A stretch of 64,000 bases of DNA from Panagrolaimus kolymaensis. Its lineage: Eukaryota; Nematoda; Chromadorea; Rhabditida; Panagrolaimidae. Of this stretch, positions 46,364-56,651 are shown piece after piece. The stretch lies in contig JAJQJQ010000036.1 in NCBI GenBank assembly GCA_028622995.1, positions 1,240,001-1,304,000 on the forward strand. The letters are read 5' to 3'. Numbering within the stretch: position 1 is the first letter of the stretch; each line of letters begins with the position of its first letter. The position numbers and the translations under genes are program-made. The notes under the pieces were generated by a model. The model was given only the letters and a program-made list of their open reading frames with translations. It searched no databases and had not been told where the DNA came from.

Positions 46364-46440
46364 CAAAGCCAGGTGGAGAAGCAAAGCCAGGTGGCGTTAA
46401 AAAACAGAAGAGCAGATGCTCAAGCAAAGCCAGTCGGCGG
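46364..46440. repeat. short direct repeats in the 5' leader of element 3
   Basis: The string AGCAAAGCCAGGTGG occurs twice, and a third time as a variant, AGCAAAGCCAGTCGG, within the untranslated leader between the 5' LTR and the Gag start. It might be a packaging or structural element; this is a guess. Confidence 0.6.
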
Positions 46441-46515
46441 TAAAAGCGTTTAAAAAAGATCAACAAAAAAAAAATGAAAAATAAACTTATACGAACTGTC
46501 CAGAGGCACCAATTT

Positions 46516-46697
46516 TGTAGCGACGGTTGAGAGCTTTAGGTAGTTGCGGTTCCGAGAGAGATGAGAGAGAGACGACTTGTTGCAACCCAGATTTATTACA
46601 CGAATGTTCTTCTAACAATATTATAAAACAATGACAATAAAGATTATTATGCTAATTTTATACTAGAGAAAGGAAGATGATCACGAGCGTCGTGACA
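46516..46697 (-). repeat. 5' LTR of element 3
   Basis: 182-bp partner of 43187-43368, followed by ATCTT, the other half of the target duplication. Confidence 0.9.
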
Positions 46698-47192
46698 ATC
46701 TTCAAATTATGAAACAGATAAATCTTTATCGTTTTGTTGTTGCATTACGATTACATAATTCGAATGCATCCAATAATTTTGAGTATAAAAAAAGAATCTA
46801 AACTATCAAATTCAAGAAAAAATATTTACCACAAAGGTTGAGAATAATTATTAAAAATTTCGCCTTACTCAAAGCTTAACGTAATTCCAAAAAAGGCAAA
46901 GGTTATGTTGCAATCTGCGCATGCAGCAAACCAATATTAAGTAAATGAACAAGCATTGAATTAAGTTGTTTCAATAAACAAAGAATCAAAGTTTATAGCA
47001 CGAAAATAGCCTATACCCGGACAATAAATAAAACAAATCTTATCGCTAATGTTTCATAAAATTGTTACATTGTTAGAAAAGTCACAAAAATACATAAATT
47101 AGTTAATATTTATTAAATACGAAAATGAACAGTTTATATATTAAAAAACAAAATAATAATAACATTTTTTCTTTCATTCTTTCATTCAGGAA
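46698..47192. other. intergenic, no gene seen
   Basis: Slightly less homopolymeric than elsewhere, with no exon signature recognised. Confidence 0.45.
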
Positions 47193-48501
47193 TTAGAAGG
47201 TTAAATTGTTTAAGACTGAGGTAAATGTTGATAGGATGATTGCGATGACGTTCAAGATAACGACGAAAATGAGGACGAAAAAAGCTCCACCCAAAGCAGC
47301 AGAATCATCTCGAATCACAACTAAAAAATAAAGAATGTTAAAAGGAGCGATAAAAGACGCAAAAAAAACATACAAGAAGAGTTTTTGACGTAATTATCGG
47401 TGAGAAGTTTGTCAAAATCTAAAAACAATGTGATGGTGAGTTAGTTCGATAGTCGTTCCATATATAAGCTTACTTCCAACATCAGCAACACCGAAACCAA
47501 ATACAGTCATACCAGCCACGAGGAAAAGAGCAGAAAAAGTTGATGTAATAGGAATAACATCCAAGAAATGTTTACTACAACAGCAAGTGAAGAATGAAAC
47601 GATAGTCCAAAAGAAATTGAAAGTGGTAATAAGGCTTGCAAAAATGAAGAGAACAAGACCAGCTACTTCATATGCATTTGAATCCTAAAAAAATAATTTA
47701 ATGTATCAAATGAGCAGGAAAAGGACGAAGAAACATACGGTGTTATACCATTGTTCACAAAATGGATGAAAGCTTGAATCATCGTCCATTAATTTCTTTA
47801 GCGATGCGTTGTATTTATAAAGTTCTTTATCCAATATGGCTTTATCTCCATATCTTGAACAGCTTTTGGAAAATCCAGTCTTGATAATATATTCTGCAGG
47901 AGCTTTTGGATCTTTGATGACGAGATTATTACCAGGAAATGAATGATAACGCCAATCTAAAAAACGAAGAATCATAAGTAAATATCAAATAACCAAGGCG
48001 AAAGAAAGGTAACACGTGAGCCACTAACTAACGCGGTACATAACACGGCCTATAATGATACAGAACAAGGATAAACAAACATCCAACATACGTGGGACAA
48101 ATACAACAAACTTAAGCTAATGCTCATTCTGTAGGTTAAGGTGGTATTTTAAGCCCATGATTACATAGCAAAAAGCATGGTTGACTATAAGAAGTCTAAC
48201 AATAAACAAAGCAAAATTCATAGCATTAGATGATGCTATTAAATACTAACTCAATAAAGCTAATGGCCTCTAAGTGTTATAAGCAGCATCCAAAGTAAGT
48301 GATCGTTAAGCTGCATAAATACGCACTCTTGATAACTTGGATGTGTTTTCATTAAGAAGAATGAAACAAGCATAAAGCCAAAGAAACCAAGTGTAAAAGT
48401 TAAAAAAACATACCTTTAAGAAAGAGATCAATATCAATCAAAGCAGCTGATACAAAAAATATAAAGATCAAAGCAGCTTTTCCCAACCAGATAATACACA
48501 T
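47193..48501 (-). CDS. four-transmembrane protein, claudin/Clc-like topology
   Basis: Five exons (48501-48414, 47956-47739, 47684-47474, 47418-47374, 47320-47193) join in phase into 229 residues. Four helices are evident: KAALIFIFFVSAALIDIDLF, VAGLVLFIFASLITTFNFF, TSTFSALFLVAGMTVFGFG and GGAFFVLIFVVILNVIAII. A large first extracellular loop of about 80 residues contains two cysteines (one in SKSCSRYGD, one in PFCEQWY); the second loop is short and carries an NSS glycosylation site. This topology matches claudin-like families (including nematode Clc-like proteins), but the claudin W-LW-C-C signature is not visible, so the family is open. The start is the first ATG giving a short cytoplasmic N-terminus. 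Intron 1 is 457 bp. Confidence 0.75.
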
Positions 48502-49071
48502 TGTTGTTGATGTTGTTGAAGTTTTTTCACCAATGAATGAAGACGATCGAACGATCACTTGACAGCAGTAACAAAAGTTGAAAATGACAGCAACAACAAA
48601 CACAGTTTCATTATTGAAGCATTTTCATGCAAAATTGAACATATGCAAATTTTTGGAACAAAGAGCTTGTCAATCAGCAAAAGCAGTATCCTGAAAAACA
48701 ACAAAGTAAGATAAAATATCAAAAGTTAATCCCAAAAAATATGAGTGGTGCACAAATAAAAGTAAGCAAATCAAAGGTCGGCAACAACACATAGAGAATG
48801 TTTCCTCGAAGCTTTTTTAGTTGGTTTTAGTTGTGAACCCTTTATGTGAATATCTGAGAAAAATAACACACGGAGGGTTATCGAATAAAAAGTTTAACAA
48901 AACAAAAGAAACCTTGCTTGCTAAACATCATCACAAAAACAGTAACAACTTGCAAATCAAAATTGGATAAGAAAACTTTTCTTCCACTCAAAACAATAAT
49001 AACAAAAACTTTATTCATAAAACATCAAGACAAAGTTTATAACGAAACAAAAAAGTAATAAATAAAATTAA
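48502..49071. other. 5' flank of the four-TM gene
   Basis: Intergenic stretch between the four-TM gene and the downstream end of the coiled-coil F-box-like gene. No separate gene was seen. Confidence 0.45.
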
Positions 49072-50697
49072 TTAATACTTAAACTTGAGCATTTTAGGAT
49101 ATGGAGATAATTTAAGCATTTGATTTTTGACAGTCCAAAGATAAACTTTTTCTCTCCATGATGATGAACGGAATGAGAGAGTAAAGTGAGCGTTTGGATG
49201 TTTCTAAAAAAGAAGTACATATAAGTAAGAACGAAAGGTATGGAAAGTATTACCTTCATAAAAACAAGAAAACCGAAATGATCAAAATGAGTTGGAACAA
49301 TGTTGAATAATTGAAATACTTTAAGGCTTTTAAAGCATGGAAGTCTGACCAAATTTTTTGATGTTTCTTTATTAACATTGGAGAATTTGTTACCAACAAT
49401 AACATCACTGAAAAACAAACTTATAAATATATTAACATATGAAAAGAAAACTCACCATCTAAATTTTTCAATGTTTGGCAGCATTTCCAAGATATTTTCA
49501 AGCGGAATTAAAGCATTGTTTGTATGAGTAATCCAAACATCACTGAAATAAAGGTTCTTAATTGATCCAGAAGCAGCCACCATTTTAAAAGTATCCCAAC
49601 GGAGATTTTTCCAATGTAAGAAAAGATCAGCAATATTCCAAACAACAACATTATGAAGCAAGCCAGGAAAGACTAGAGCATCATTCTTAACAAAACCAGC
49701 ATTGCCACTCCATGGATCAGAATCAAAGTAGGAAATAACGCCATTGAGGATCAATATCTTGTTAGATTTGACATCATCAAGGAGCAAATTGTTGTTATCA
49801 TCACAGCGAATTTTGATTGGTATTTCATTTTCATTCAATGTTGAATAACCATGCCATGAAGCTCCTTGTTGAAGTTTGAAAAGTTTTTTGATAACAAGAG
49901 GTTCGCAATTTTCCATTTCTTCAATAAAATTGTTGATTGCAACACGTTTGATTTCTTCAGAAAGAGGAGAATCGCCAGCTTTGTCAATCTAAAACATCAT
50001 GGTCAGTAACAAGAATAACAAAGAAGAAGAAAAAGTTACGATATTCAAAACAACTTTGTAAGGTGATTGTAAGCGAGCAATGTGTTGTTTTAATGCAGCG
50101 ATATCAGATTCCAAAACCGTTGTAACGGTATCGAAAGATTGACGATCAACATCTTGTTTGCTTTCCATATCAGCAATCTATAAAATAACAAATAAACAAA
50201 ACATTCATTTTCAAAGTATGCTGTTAAGTAACCCACAGTTTTATGTTGCATATCAACCGTTGTCATCAATTCAGCGATTGTTTGCTTCAAACGACTTTTT
50301 TCAGCATCATTACTTCCATCTCGAACTCCTTGCATTTGAGGAATGGTAGATGGTTCTTCCATTTGAACTTTCTTTTGATGATGCAAAGTTTCATTTTCAA
50401 ATTGAGTAACTTCGTTTCGAAGTGTATGAATATCATTTTGAAGCATTTGTTGAAGTTCATAGTTTTTAGATTCCAAAATTGCCATCTAAAACGAAGAAGG
50501 AATAACTAAAGAATATACAGAATAAATAAACTCACAGCTTTGAGAATTTCATTATGAGCAGATTTCAAAACAGCTACTTCCTGCTTCAAAAGTTGATTTT
50601 CATGCACTTCCGATGATGGAGTTGAAGGAGAACGAACATCTTCAAAATCTAAAGATGATGGTGGTGGTCGACCAAGTTGTTGGTGAAATTTTTCCAT
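49072..50697 (-). CDS. F-box-like family protein with coiled-coil N-terminus (member T)
   Basis: Six exons (50697-50536, 50485-50237, 50177-50040, 49988-49456, 49407-49254, 49203-49072) give 455 residues. The first 150 or so residues are rich in Gln/Glu/Leu heptads (LLKQEVAVLKSAHNEILK, NYELQQMLQNDIHTLRNEV, SRLKQTIAELMTTV), a likely coiled coil. Then come a weak match to the family motif (SPYKVVLNIIDKAG) and clear family sequence: DTFKMVAASGSIKNLYF, LIPLENILEMLPNIEKF, SKNLVRLPCFKSLKVF. The intron between the middle region and the leucine-rich-repeat-like exon is phase 2, exactly as in members A-G, which supports homology. The final exon is short and lacks the KEKLQNFV domain. The coiled coil suggests oligomerisation or a partner not shared by the other members. 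Confidence 0.72.
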
Positions 50698-52333
50698 GAC
50701 TTTGTTTGAAGCCTAAAATTTAAAAAAATGAAGCAACGAAAATCAAAAAGAAAGAAGTGTGAAAACAGAACGAATCGAGTGTTTTTTGTTATGCAAACAA
50801 AAAAATTGTGAAGCTGCTAAATGGAAAACTATAGATAAACGTTTCGAGACCTAAGTATGTTTCAAAAAAAGATTGTTTTCGTGAAACAAAGCTTGAATAC
50901 TTTTAATGGTTTTTTTTGATGAAAAACAGAAACCTTTCATGCTAAAGATTAATGTTATTTGTGAAAGTTTTATTTCAAATAATTCATTAAATTAATGTAT
51001 GCAGTGTTAGTATGTTATAAAAGGGTATAAAAATAATTAAATGTTAGTTGAAACTTTCATCTTCGTTTTTTTTACTTTCTTTTTTAATCGAGAAAAATAA
51101 AGAAAGCTTGAAATTCAAAGCCTTATTTAAAAGTTTTATTTTAATGTAATTTTTTATTTTACGAATAATTATCAAAATCAAAAGCAAATTCAACATTTTA
51201 AAGCTATCATTACGCCGGAATCGATCAAGACGCTAGACATTGTTGAACAAACAAAGCCATTCCTATTTGCAGCGTTCAAACATAAAAATGAGCAATATTT
51301 TGCAGCTGTCTTGAATCAAAAGTAGCAAATGATTATTCTTTTCTATTTAACTTTATAAAACAAAACAAAAAATGTATATTTTAAAAAGTTTTAATTTTTT
51401 CATTTGAATTTTTTTTTCGCCTATGAATTATGCTTTGAGTAAATCCACTAATTTCATAAATCATAGATTAATATGCGATTTGTTTTGTTTGGTTTATCTG
51501 CATTTTTTGTATAAAAAAATCAAGTATTAAGACAGAGAGACGTACACAAAAAATAAATATTCATCCTAAAAGTTTAATAAAAAATCCATGACACTATTGT
51601 ATCAATTTTAATAACCTCATGCGAAAACCAAAAAAAACAAAGCTTTTAGAAAGATTTCTCAATTAAAAATTTTTAACAAATCAAAAACAGATAAATGCTA
51701 AAGTTGCGTTTTTTAAACATAAATTAAAAGCAAGCAAAATCGTTCTAATTTTTATGTCTTTAAAAAAAATTTGCTTTTTTCATTTCTTTTTCCATTTATT
51801 GCTGCACACAAGTTTGTTTGCATCTTCATTTTTTTCTTTGCATGCTTTAATTATTTGAGTCATTAAATAAATAAATGTTCAAACCATTTTTTTAAAATTA
51901 TTTTTTAAAGACAAATTATTGCATCTTCATTTTGCTGACTAATATCAACAACATGCATGTTTTTAAAAAAAAGTTTTTTTGCTTGAAACAAAATTTATTG
52001 AAAAAAGTTTTCTTTTGTATTGTTGAAAAATGGAAACAAAAACTGAAAGAAAAATGAAAGAAGAAAAAAATGGTTCATTTCTGTATTTTCAATATTTTAT
52101 TTCATAGATTTAATTTCTATTATCTTAAAATGGTTCAGAAAATTTGTGCTATTTTTATTTTGCATTGTGATTTTGTTTTTTTTAAATAGAAAAGAAACAA
52201 TGAAATTATTTTATTTAGCAACTTTAAAATTAAAAAACAAAATAAAAATAAATTATTTAAAATTTAAATTGTTTTGTTTTGATGCATGTTTAGTGGAATT
52301 TTAAGCATTAATGGAGCAGCTTCACGATGTTCA
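50698..52333. other. 1.6-kb spacer with one orphan exon-like fragment
   Basis: Mostly homopolymer-rich. The exception is the segment at about 51125-51325, described separately. Confidence 0.5.
51193..51325 (+). other. orphan coding-like fragment
   Basis: An open frame ending at TAG (51323-51325) reads AIITPESIKTLDIVEQTK then PFLFAAFKHKNEQYFAAVL. Codon use and composition are much more protein-like than the surrounding DNA. There is no ATG and no partner exon nearby. It could be the last exon of an unrecognised gene, a fragment left by a duplication, or chance. Confidence 0.3.
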
Positions 52334-53295
52334 TCAAGGTTTGATGTCGTTTACAGGCGAATCGGTGGCTGATGAGTTTGAAATGAAATTAGTTGATTGT
52401 GGATCATCAAAAAAGGTGGTAGTTGTTGTTGTCCAAGGGAGATAAGCATTGGTTGTGAGGCTTGCAGAAGTTGTTGTGGAAATTTCAGGACCTAATGAAG
52501 TTGAAGACATTTTATTTTTTTTCTTGCCGAACCAATCCACTACATTAAAATCATCAAATCCAGGGGAGCAGGTGTCATTGATATATGCTGGAATGAAATA
52601 TTGAGATGTGATGAATGAATTTGCCCACGAATTTACATAATCACCGTAAGCACATTGATTATCACGAGACATTTCAACCGCTGTTCCATTAGCAAATACC
52701 AAATCATTTGAGCAGATACCATCCATGTTACCAGCGAGGCCACAAAGTGTCGAACTGCCCCAATACTCGGGGCAGTCCGGCAAAGAAAGACATAAAGTGA
52801 ATGTGGCATAATTCAATGAGACTTCGATGGAAGCAGGAGCTGAGAATTTGATGACTGGGCCTTCTTGAACAATTGTAAATAAATCAATACCATTATCAGA
52901 AAATGTGAGGGGAATTTGTTGTGGAACACCTTCAATAAACAATGATTGGAAAATATCGAAGTAAATGGTGAGATTAAACATTTCAATTTGGGTTGATTCT
53001 ACGACCGTAACACTAAAAATAAAAGTTATATCAGTTAGATATTTTTCTTATAAAAAGCAAAGAGCTTACTTGTATTCATTTACAAATGACTTGATTTTGA
53101 TGACGTAATGTTCAAATTCTGGATTATCATTACAGGGTTGTGAAAAAATTACTGGACATGTTCCACCATATTCGAAATGGGATTTATCCAGAGTTCTGAA
53201 ATGCGGATCTCCGTCCAAACAGACGGAGATCCGCACGCGGGAACAAACATTCGATTCAAATGGTTGGTATGTTGGTGTGGTGATGGTGGATGAAA

Positions 53296-54878
53296 CATAC
53301 ATGGGCACAGGGTGTGTTAGGGTGTGTTTTGACACACCCTGACGTACCGGGGTACCGCTGGGTTTTTTGCCGACGTACCGCTAAAAATTTTAGAAATTTT
53401 GAAAAATGCTTGTTTTGCTAGCAAAAAAAGTTTCTTTTCCGAAAAAACTGAAAATTTATTTAAATTTAAAAAATTACAAAATTTATTTTGTTAACTTTGA
53501 GCATCTTTTTTTATTAGTATGTTACTAAAAATGCAGCAAAAATCTTTTTTTGAACTAATATTTTCCGATATTTTCTATTATTTGTCGTTTTCGTTTTTTG
53601 ATAAAAACAAAAAAATCGCCGGTTCTTTTTCTCAACGAAATTAAAGAAAATATTTTACTTTCCACTTTTTTACATAGAATTTTTTATCTTTTTTTCAGAA
53701 GTAAAAGTACGCTCAATCCTTCATTATTGCCTTAAAATTCATAATTTTTACGAATCAAATTTTTGTAATACATACTTTTTTGAAGACCCCTTTTTTATTC
53801 GAAGATTAGAGAGTCAAAGTGAAGCAAGCATATACTCTTCTCCAAAAAGCAATAATTTTTCTTTTATTTTTTTCTTTACTTAAGAAAATTTGTCACTTAT
53901 TTTTTCCTCTTCATTCATAGCAAAAATAAGAAAAAAACAGTGAATTATTTTCCTTTCTTTCTTCTAAGATTTATTTCAATCGATTATTTAAAATGATTAA
54001 AAATAAAGAAAAAAAACTAAATTAAGATCACTCCTTATTTTTTTGGATCTCCATGAGCATCAAGGTGAGCATATTTAAAAACATTAAGCTTTGCATTAAA
54101 TAATTTGTCATTTATATTAATTTTTAATTATATTAAAGAATTAGGATGGATTGCAGAGTCATCATTTGTGTTTTGCCTTCCTTTTGTAAAAAATTCGATC
54201 ATTGTCATCTCTCTCTTACCATCTCCGAAATAACTAAGCATGCTATCGCCAAATTTCAAATCAAAATTAGCTTTATTACCAATAACAAAATATTGTTCTT
54301 TATTATTATTTTTTTTCAAATTACCATAAAATCATTTTTAAATAAATCAGCTGTAAGCAAAATTGCGGGGCCATTAATGGCTTTGTATTTTTCGGTTGCA
54401 ATTTAAAAAGCATAATTGTGTAAGAATCATCATTTTTACATTGCAACCTTAAAATTTTAACCTTAAATTTAATTCATAGTTTAAGCTTACAAACTAAGTC
54501 TCTAATTTATTATCTGTCCGGCTAGCAAGGAATAGAACGGCTATTAAGTTCAGTAAGTAAAAGCATACAAGCATTAAAAGAATAAAATAGTAAAAATTTA
54601 ATTTTAATGCTATCATATTCTTTTTGACAAGAAAACTTTAATATAATATTAAAAACCAAAAACGTGGAAAACAATCGGACATTGCTTTTAACGATATGCG
54701 CAATATTACAAAGCTTTATAGAACTTTGTTAAACTTTGTTAAAGTTTGTAGAACTTTGTTAAACTTTGGTAAAGTTTGTAGAACTTTGTTAAACTTCGTT
54801 ACACTTCGTAACGCTTTGTTAAATTTCTTGAGGTACCGCTAGAAAAAAAATCTCGACACACCCACTTGCCCATGTATG
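53296..54878. mobile_element. non-autonomous hAT-like DNA transposon (1583 bp)
   Basis: Ends CATACATGGGCA / TGCCCATGTATG form a 12-bp perfect inverted repeat that continues imperfectly into GGGTGTGT-type sequence. They are flanked by an 8-bp duplication GGATGAAA (53288-53295, 54879-54886), the hAT-type length. The left subterminal part contains a palindrome, AGGGTGTGTTTTGACACACCCT minus its ends, and GTACCG repeats. The right part has a tandem array. No transposase frame is visible; the only frame of note (54128-54319, minus, 63 codons) has no known motif. Inserted in the VWD gene's second coding exon. Confidence 0.82.
54708..54828. repeat. subterminal tandem repeats of the hAT-like element
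   Basis: Several imperfect copies of AACTTTGTTAAACTTTG and AAAGTTTGTAG units, 30 bp or so per period. Arrays near one end are common transposase-binding sites in hAT elements. Confidence 0.7.
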
Positions 54879-54887
54879 GGATGAAAC

Positions 54888-55275
54888 ATCTGTTGTTGGT
54901 TCACTGGTTGCAGAAGACGAAGGTTCAACGGTTGTTGGTTCAGTAGTTGCAGAAGACGAAGGTTCAACGGTTGTTGGTTCACTGGTTGCAGAAGACGAAG
55001 GTTTAACGGTTGTTGGTTCAGTAGTTGCAGATGAGGAAGGTTCAGCGGTTGTTGGTTCAGTAGTTGCAGATGAGGAAGGTTCAGCGGTTGTTGGTTCAGT
55101 AGTTGCAAATGAAAAAGGTTCTGCGGTTGTTGGTTCAGTAGTTGCGGATGAGGAAGGTTCAGCGGTTGTTGGCTCAGTAGTTGCAAATGAAAATGGTTCA
55201 GCGGGTGTTGGTTCAGTAGTTGCAAATGATGAAGGTTCAGCGGTTGTTGGTTCAGTAGTTGCAAATGAGGAAGGA
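54888..55275 (-). repeat. 39-bp minisatellite coding 13-residue mucin-like repeats
   Basis: About ten copies of a 39-bp unit within the VWD gene, encoding variants of SSSATTEPTTAEP. Serine/threonine/proline density indicates heavy O-glycosylation. Copy number is likely variable between individuals. Confidence 0.85.
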
Positions 55276-55519
55276 ACATCGGTTAATTGAGTTATTGAAA
55301 TGGAAGTTGTAGTTGGAATATCCGTAATATTGGTGGTAGTTGATGATGTTGTAGGGATATTCGTTTGTCCAACAGATGTTGATGGATTTGATGTAGTCGT
55401 GGTTGGTAAAATTGTTGGTGATAATGGAAGTCTTGTCAATGTGGCTGGTGGTGGCGTTGGACTATCGGGCTTTGAAGAAGTTGGATTTTCAGGTTTTATT
55501 GATGGTAAAGGTCCTGGAA

Positions 55520-55640
55520 TCCCTTTTTCACCTTTTCCACTTTCATTACCTTTTCCACTTTCATCACCTTTTCCACTTTCATTATCTTTTCCACTTTCAT
55601 CACCTTTTCCACTTTCTCCACTTTGTCCACCTTTTCCATC
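55520..55640 (-). repeat. 18-bp repeat coding GKGDES-type hexapeptides
   Basis: Six or so 18-bp units in the VWD gene encode GKGDES, GKDNES and GKGNES variants, a hydrophilic spacer between the N-terminal cysteine-containing segment and the mucin-like repeats. Confidence 0.8.
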
Positions 55641-55971
55641 ATCTTTTCCGCTTGGTTCTTTGGTTATTGATACACCGGGAATTGGAGTTGTGGAGCCATG
55701 GGTAGTTGAAGGATCTGGAGAAGTGTTGTATGGTGTTGATAATGAAGATGTGCTTTCCGAGCACTGACATTGACAGGTTCTAACAAAATTGGGCTTTTCG
55801 TATATTTGTTTAGTTTCAGCTTGGCATTGATATGTCTTTTCATCTATGATGTATCTAATCTCATTTTCGTCTGAAATTTCATTTGTTTATCAGTAAATGA
55901 AAAATTATCATACTTTTTGCTCGAAGGAAGATTAAGTTGAAAATAAAAACAAGAAACCATAAAAGTTTCAT

Positions 55972-56651
55972 AATTAACAACTTGTTGTAAATATCCACAG
56001 AAGCCCTTTTTTCTTGTAGTACAGGTGGCGCTTAAGTTGTAAAATATTGGAATAATAATTCATTTTTTTGCGGGTCTTTTATATTCGCATTTCTTTGAAT
56101 CATCTAAATGATAAAAATAAAACGGCAACATGGAATTTTGTGTTAAACTTAAAGCATATGCGATGATTTATCAATAATGATGAGGTTTTTGAAAACATAA
56201 ATTCCTAATAAAAAATGGTTATTCATAACTTTGCAATTTTATCAGCGTTTTAATGATGTAATTAAAGCTAATTTTTTCTGTAAATGTGGAAAAATAAAAT
56301 TGTATCGTAGTCATCAGCAAATCGAAGCAGCAACATTTTTTTTGGACGGCTTCAAGCGAGGCATTTTTTTGTATCATTCTGATGCGTGCAATGTTTTTAA
56401 AATGAAGAATTATAAACCTTGGATTACCAAAGCAGATTGAATCCTCATAAAAAACCGTTGAGTCTTTGTAGAAAAAATATTTATTTGTGGAAACAGAAAA
56501 TTGGCACATTTTTAACAGACAACAGAAAAAATAGAAAAGATAGTTTTTTCCTTCTTAATTTGCATACAAAACACAAAAAAAACTTCTTCTTTTCTCTTAT
56601 CTTTTTCTCCTAAAGCTTCTTTCTTCTTGATCATTCAATCCATGTGAAAAA
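55972..56651. other. divergent promoter region of VWD gene and serine protease
   Basis: The 680 bp between two start codons pointing away from each other. The frames present (56231-56440 plus, 56219-56509 minus) overlap on opposite strands and show no motif. Confidence 0.5.

Larger units (their letters stand above)
43187..46697 (-). mobile_element. BEL/Pao LTR retrotransposon with gag-protease only (element 3)
   Basis: 182-bp direct repeats (43187-43368 and 46516-46697) look identical by eye. They are flanked by a 5-bp target duplication ATCTT. In the minus orientation a TGG-initiated primer-binding-like site (TGGTGCCTCTGG) follows the 5' LTR by four bases, and a short purine-rich tract (GGCCGGGAA) adjoins the 3' LTR. 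The interior encodes a BEL/Pao Gag and aspartic protease but ends before any reverse transcriptase, RNase H or integrase. It is therefore a structurally complete, non-autonomous derivative. Identical LTRs point to recent movement using proteins of an intact relative elsewhere. Confidence 0.92.
52334..55971 (-). pseudogene. secreted mucin-like von Willebrand D gene, split by a hAT-like element
   Basis: Coding sequence: exon 1 (55971-55914), a long exon 2 (from 55870 to 53070, interrupted by a 1583-bp insertion) and exon 3 (53012-52334). It begins with a signal peptide (MKLLWFLVFIFNLIFL) and a cysteine-bearing segment (TCQCQCSES). A GKGDES-type hexapeptide array and about ten 13-residue Thr/Pro/Ser/Glu repeats form a mucin-like region. 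The C-terminus is a VWD domain (CLDGDPHFRTLDKSHFEYGG; CGLAGNMDG) plus a Thr-rich tail. Ignoring the insertion and one copy of its 8-bp duplication, all phases agree and the length would be about 648 residues. As it stands the product would stop inside the element and lose the VWD domain. The gene looks recently broken. Confidence 0.82.

Noticed and set aside
48502..48603. N-terminal extension of the four-TM gene
   Set aside because: It has no ATG upstream of 48501 in that frame; the apparent start is GTG.
55300..55767. 155-codon plus-strand frame (valine/glycine and proline/serine-rich)
   Set aside because: Antisense to the mucin-like repeats of the VWD gene, whose minus frame has signal peptide, splice phases and domain.
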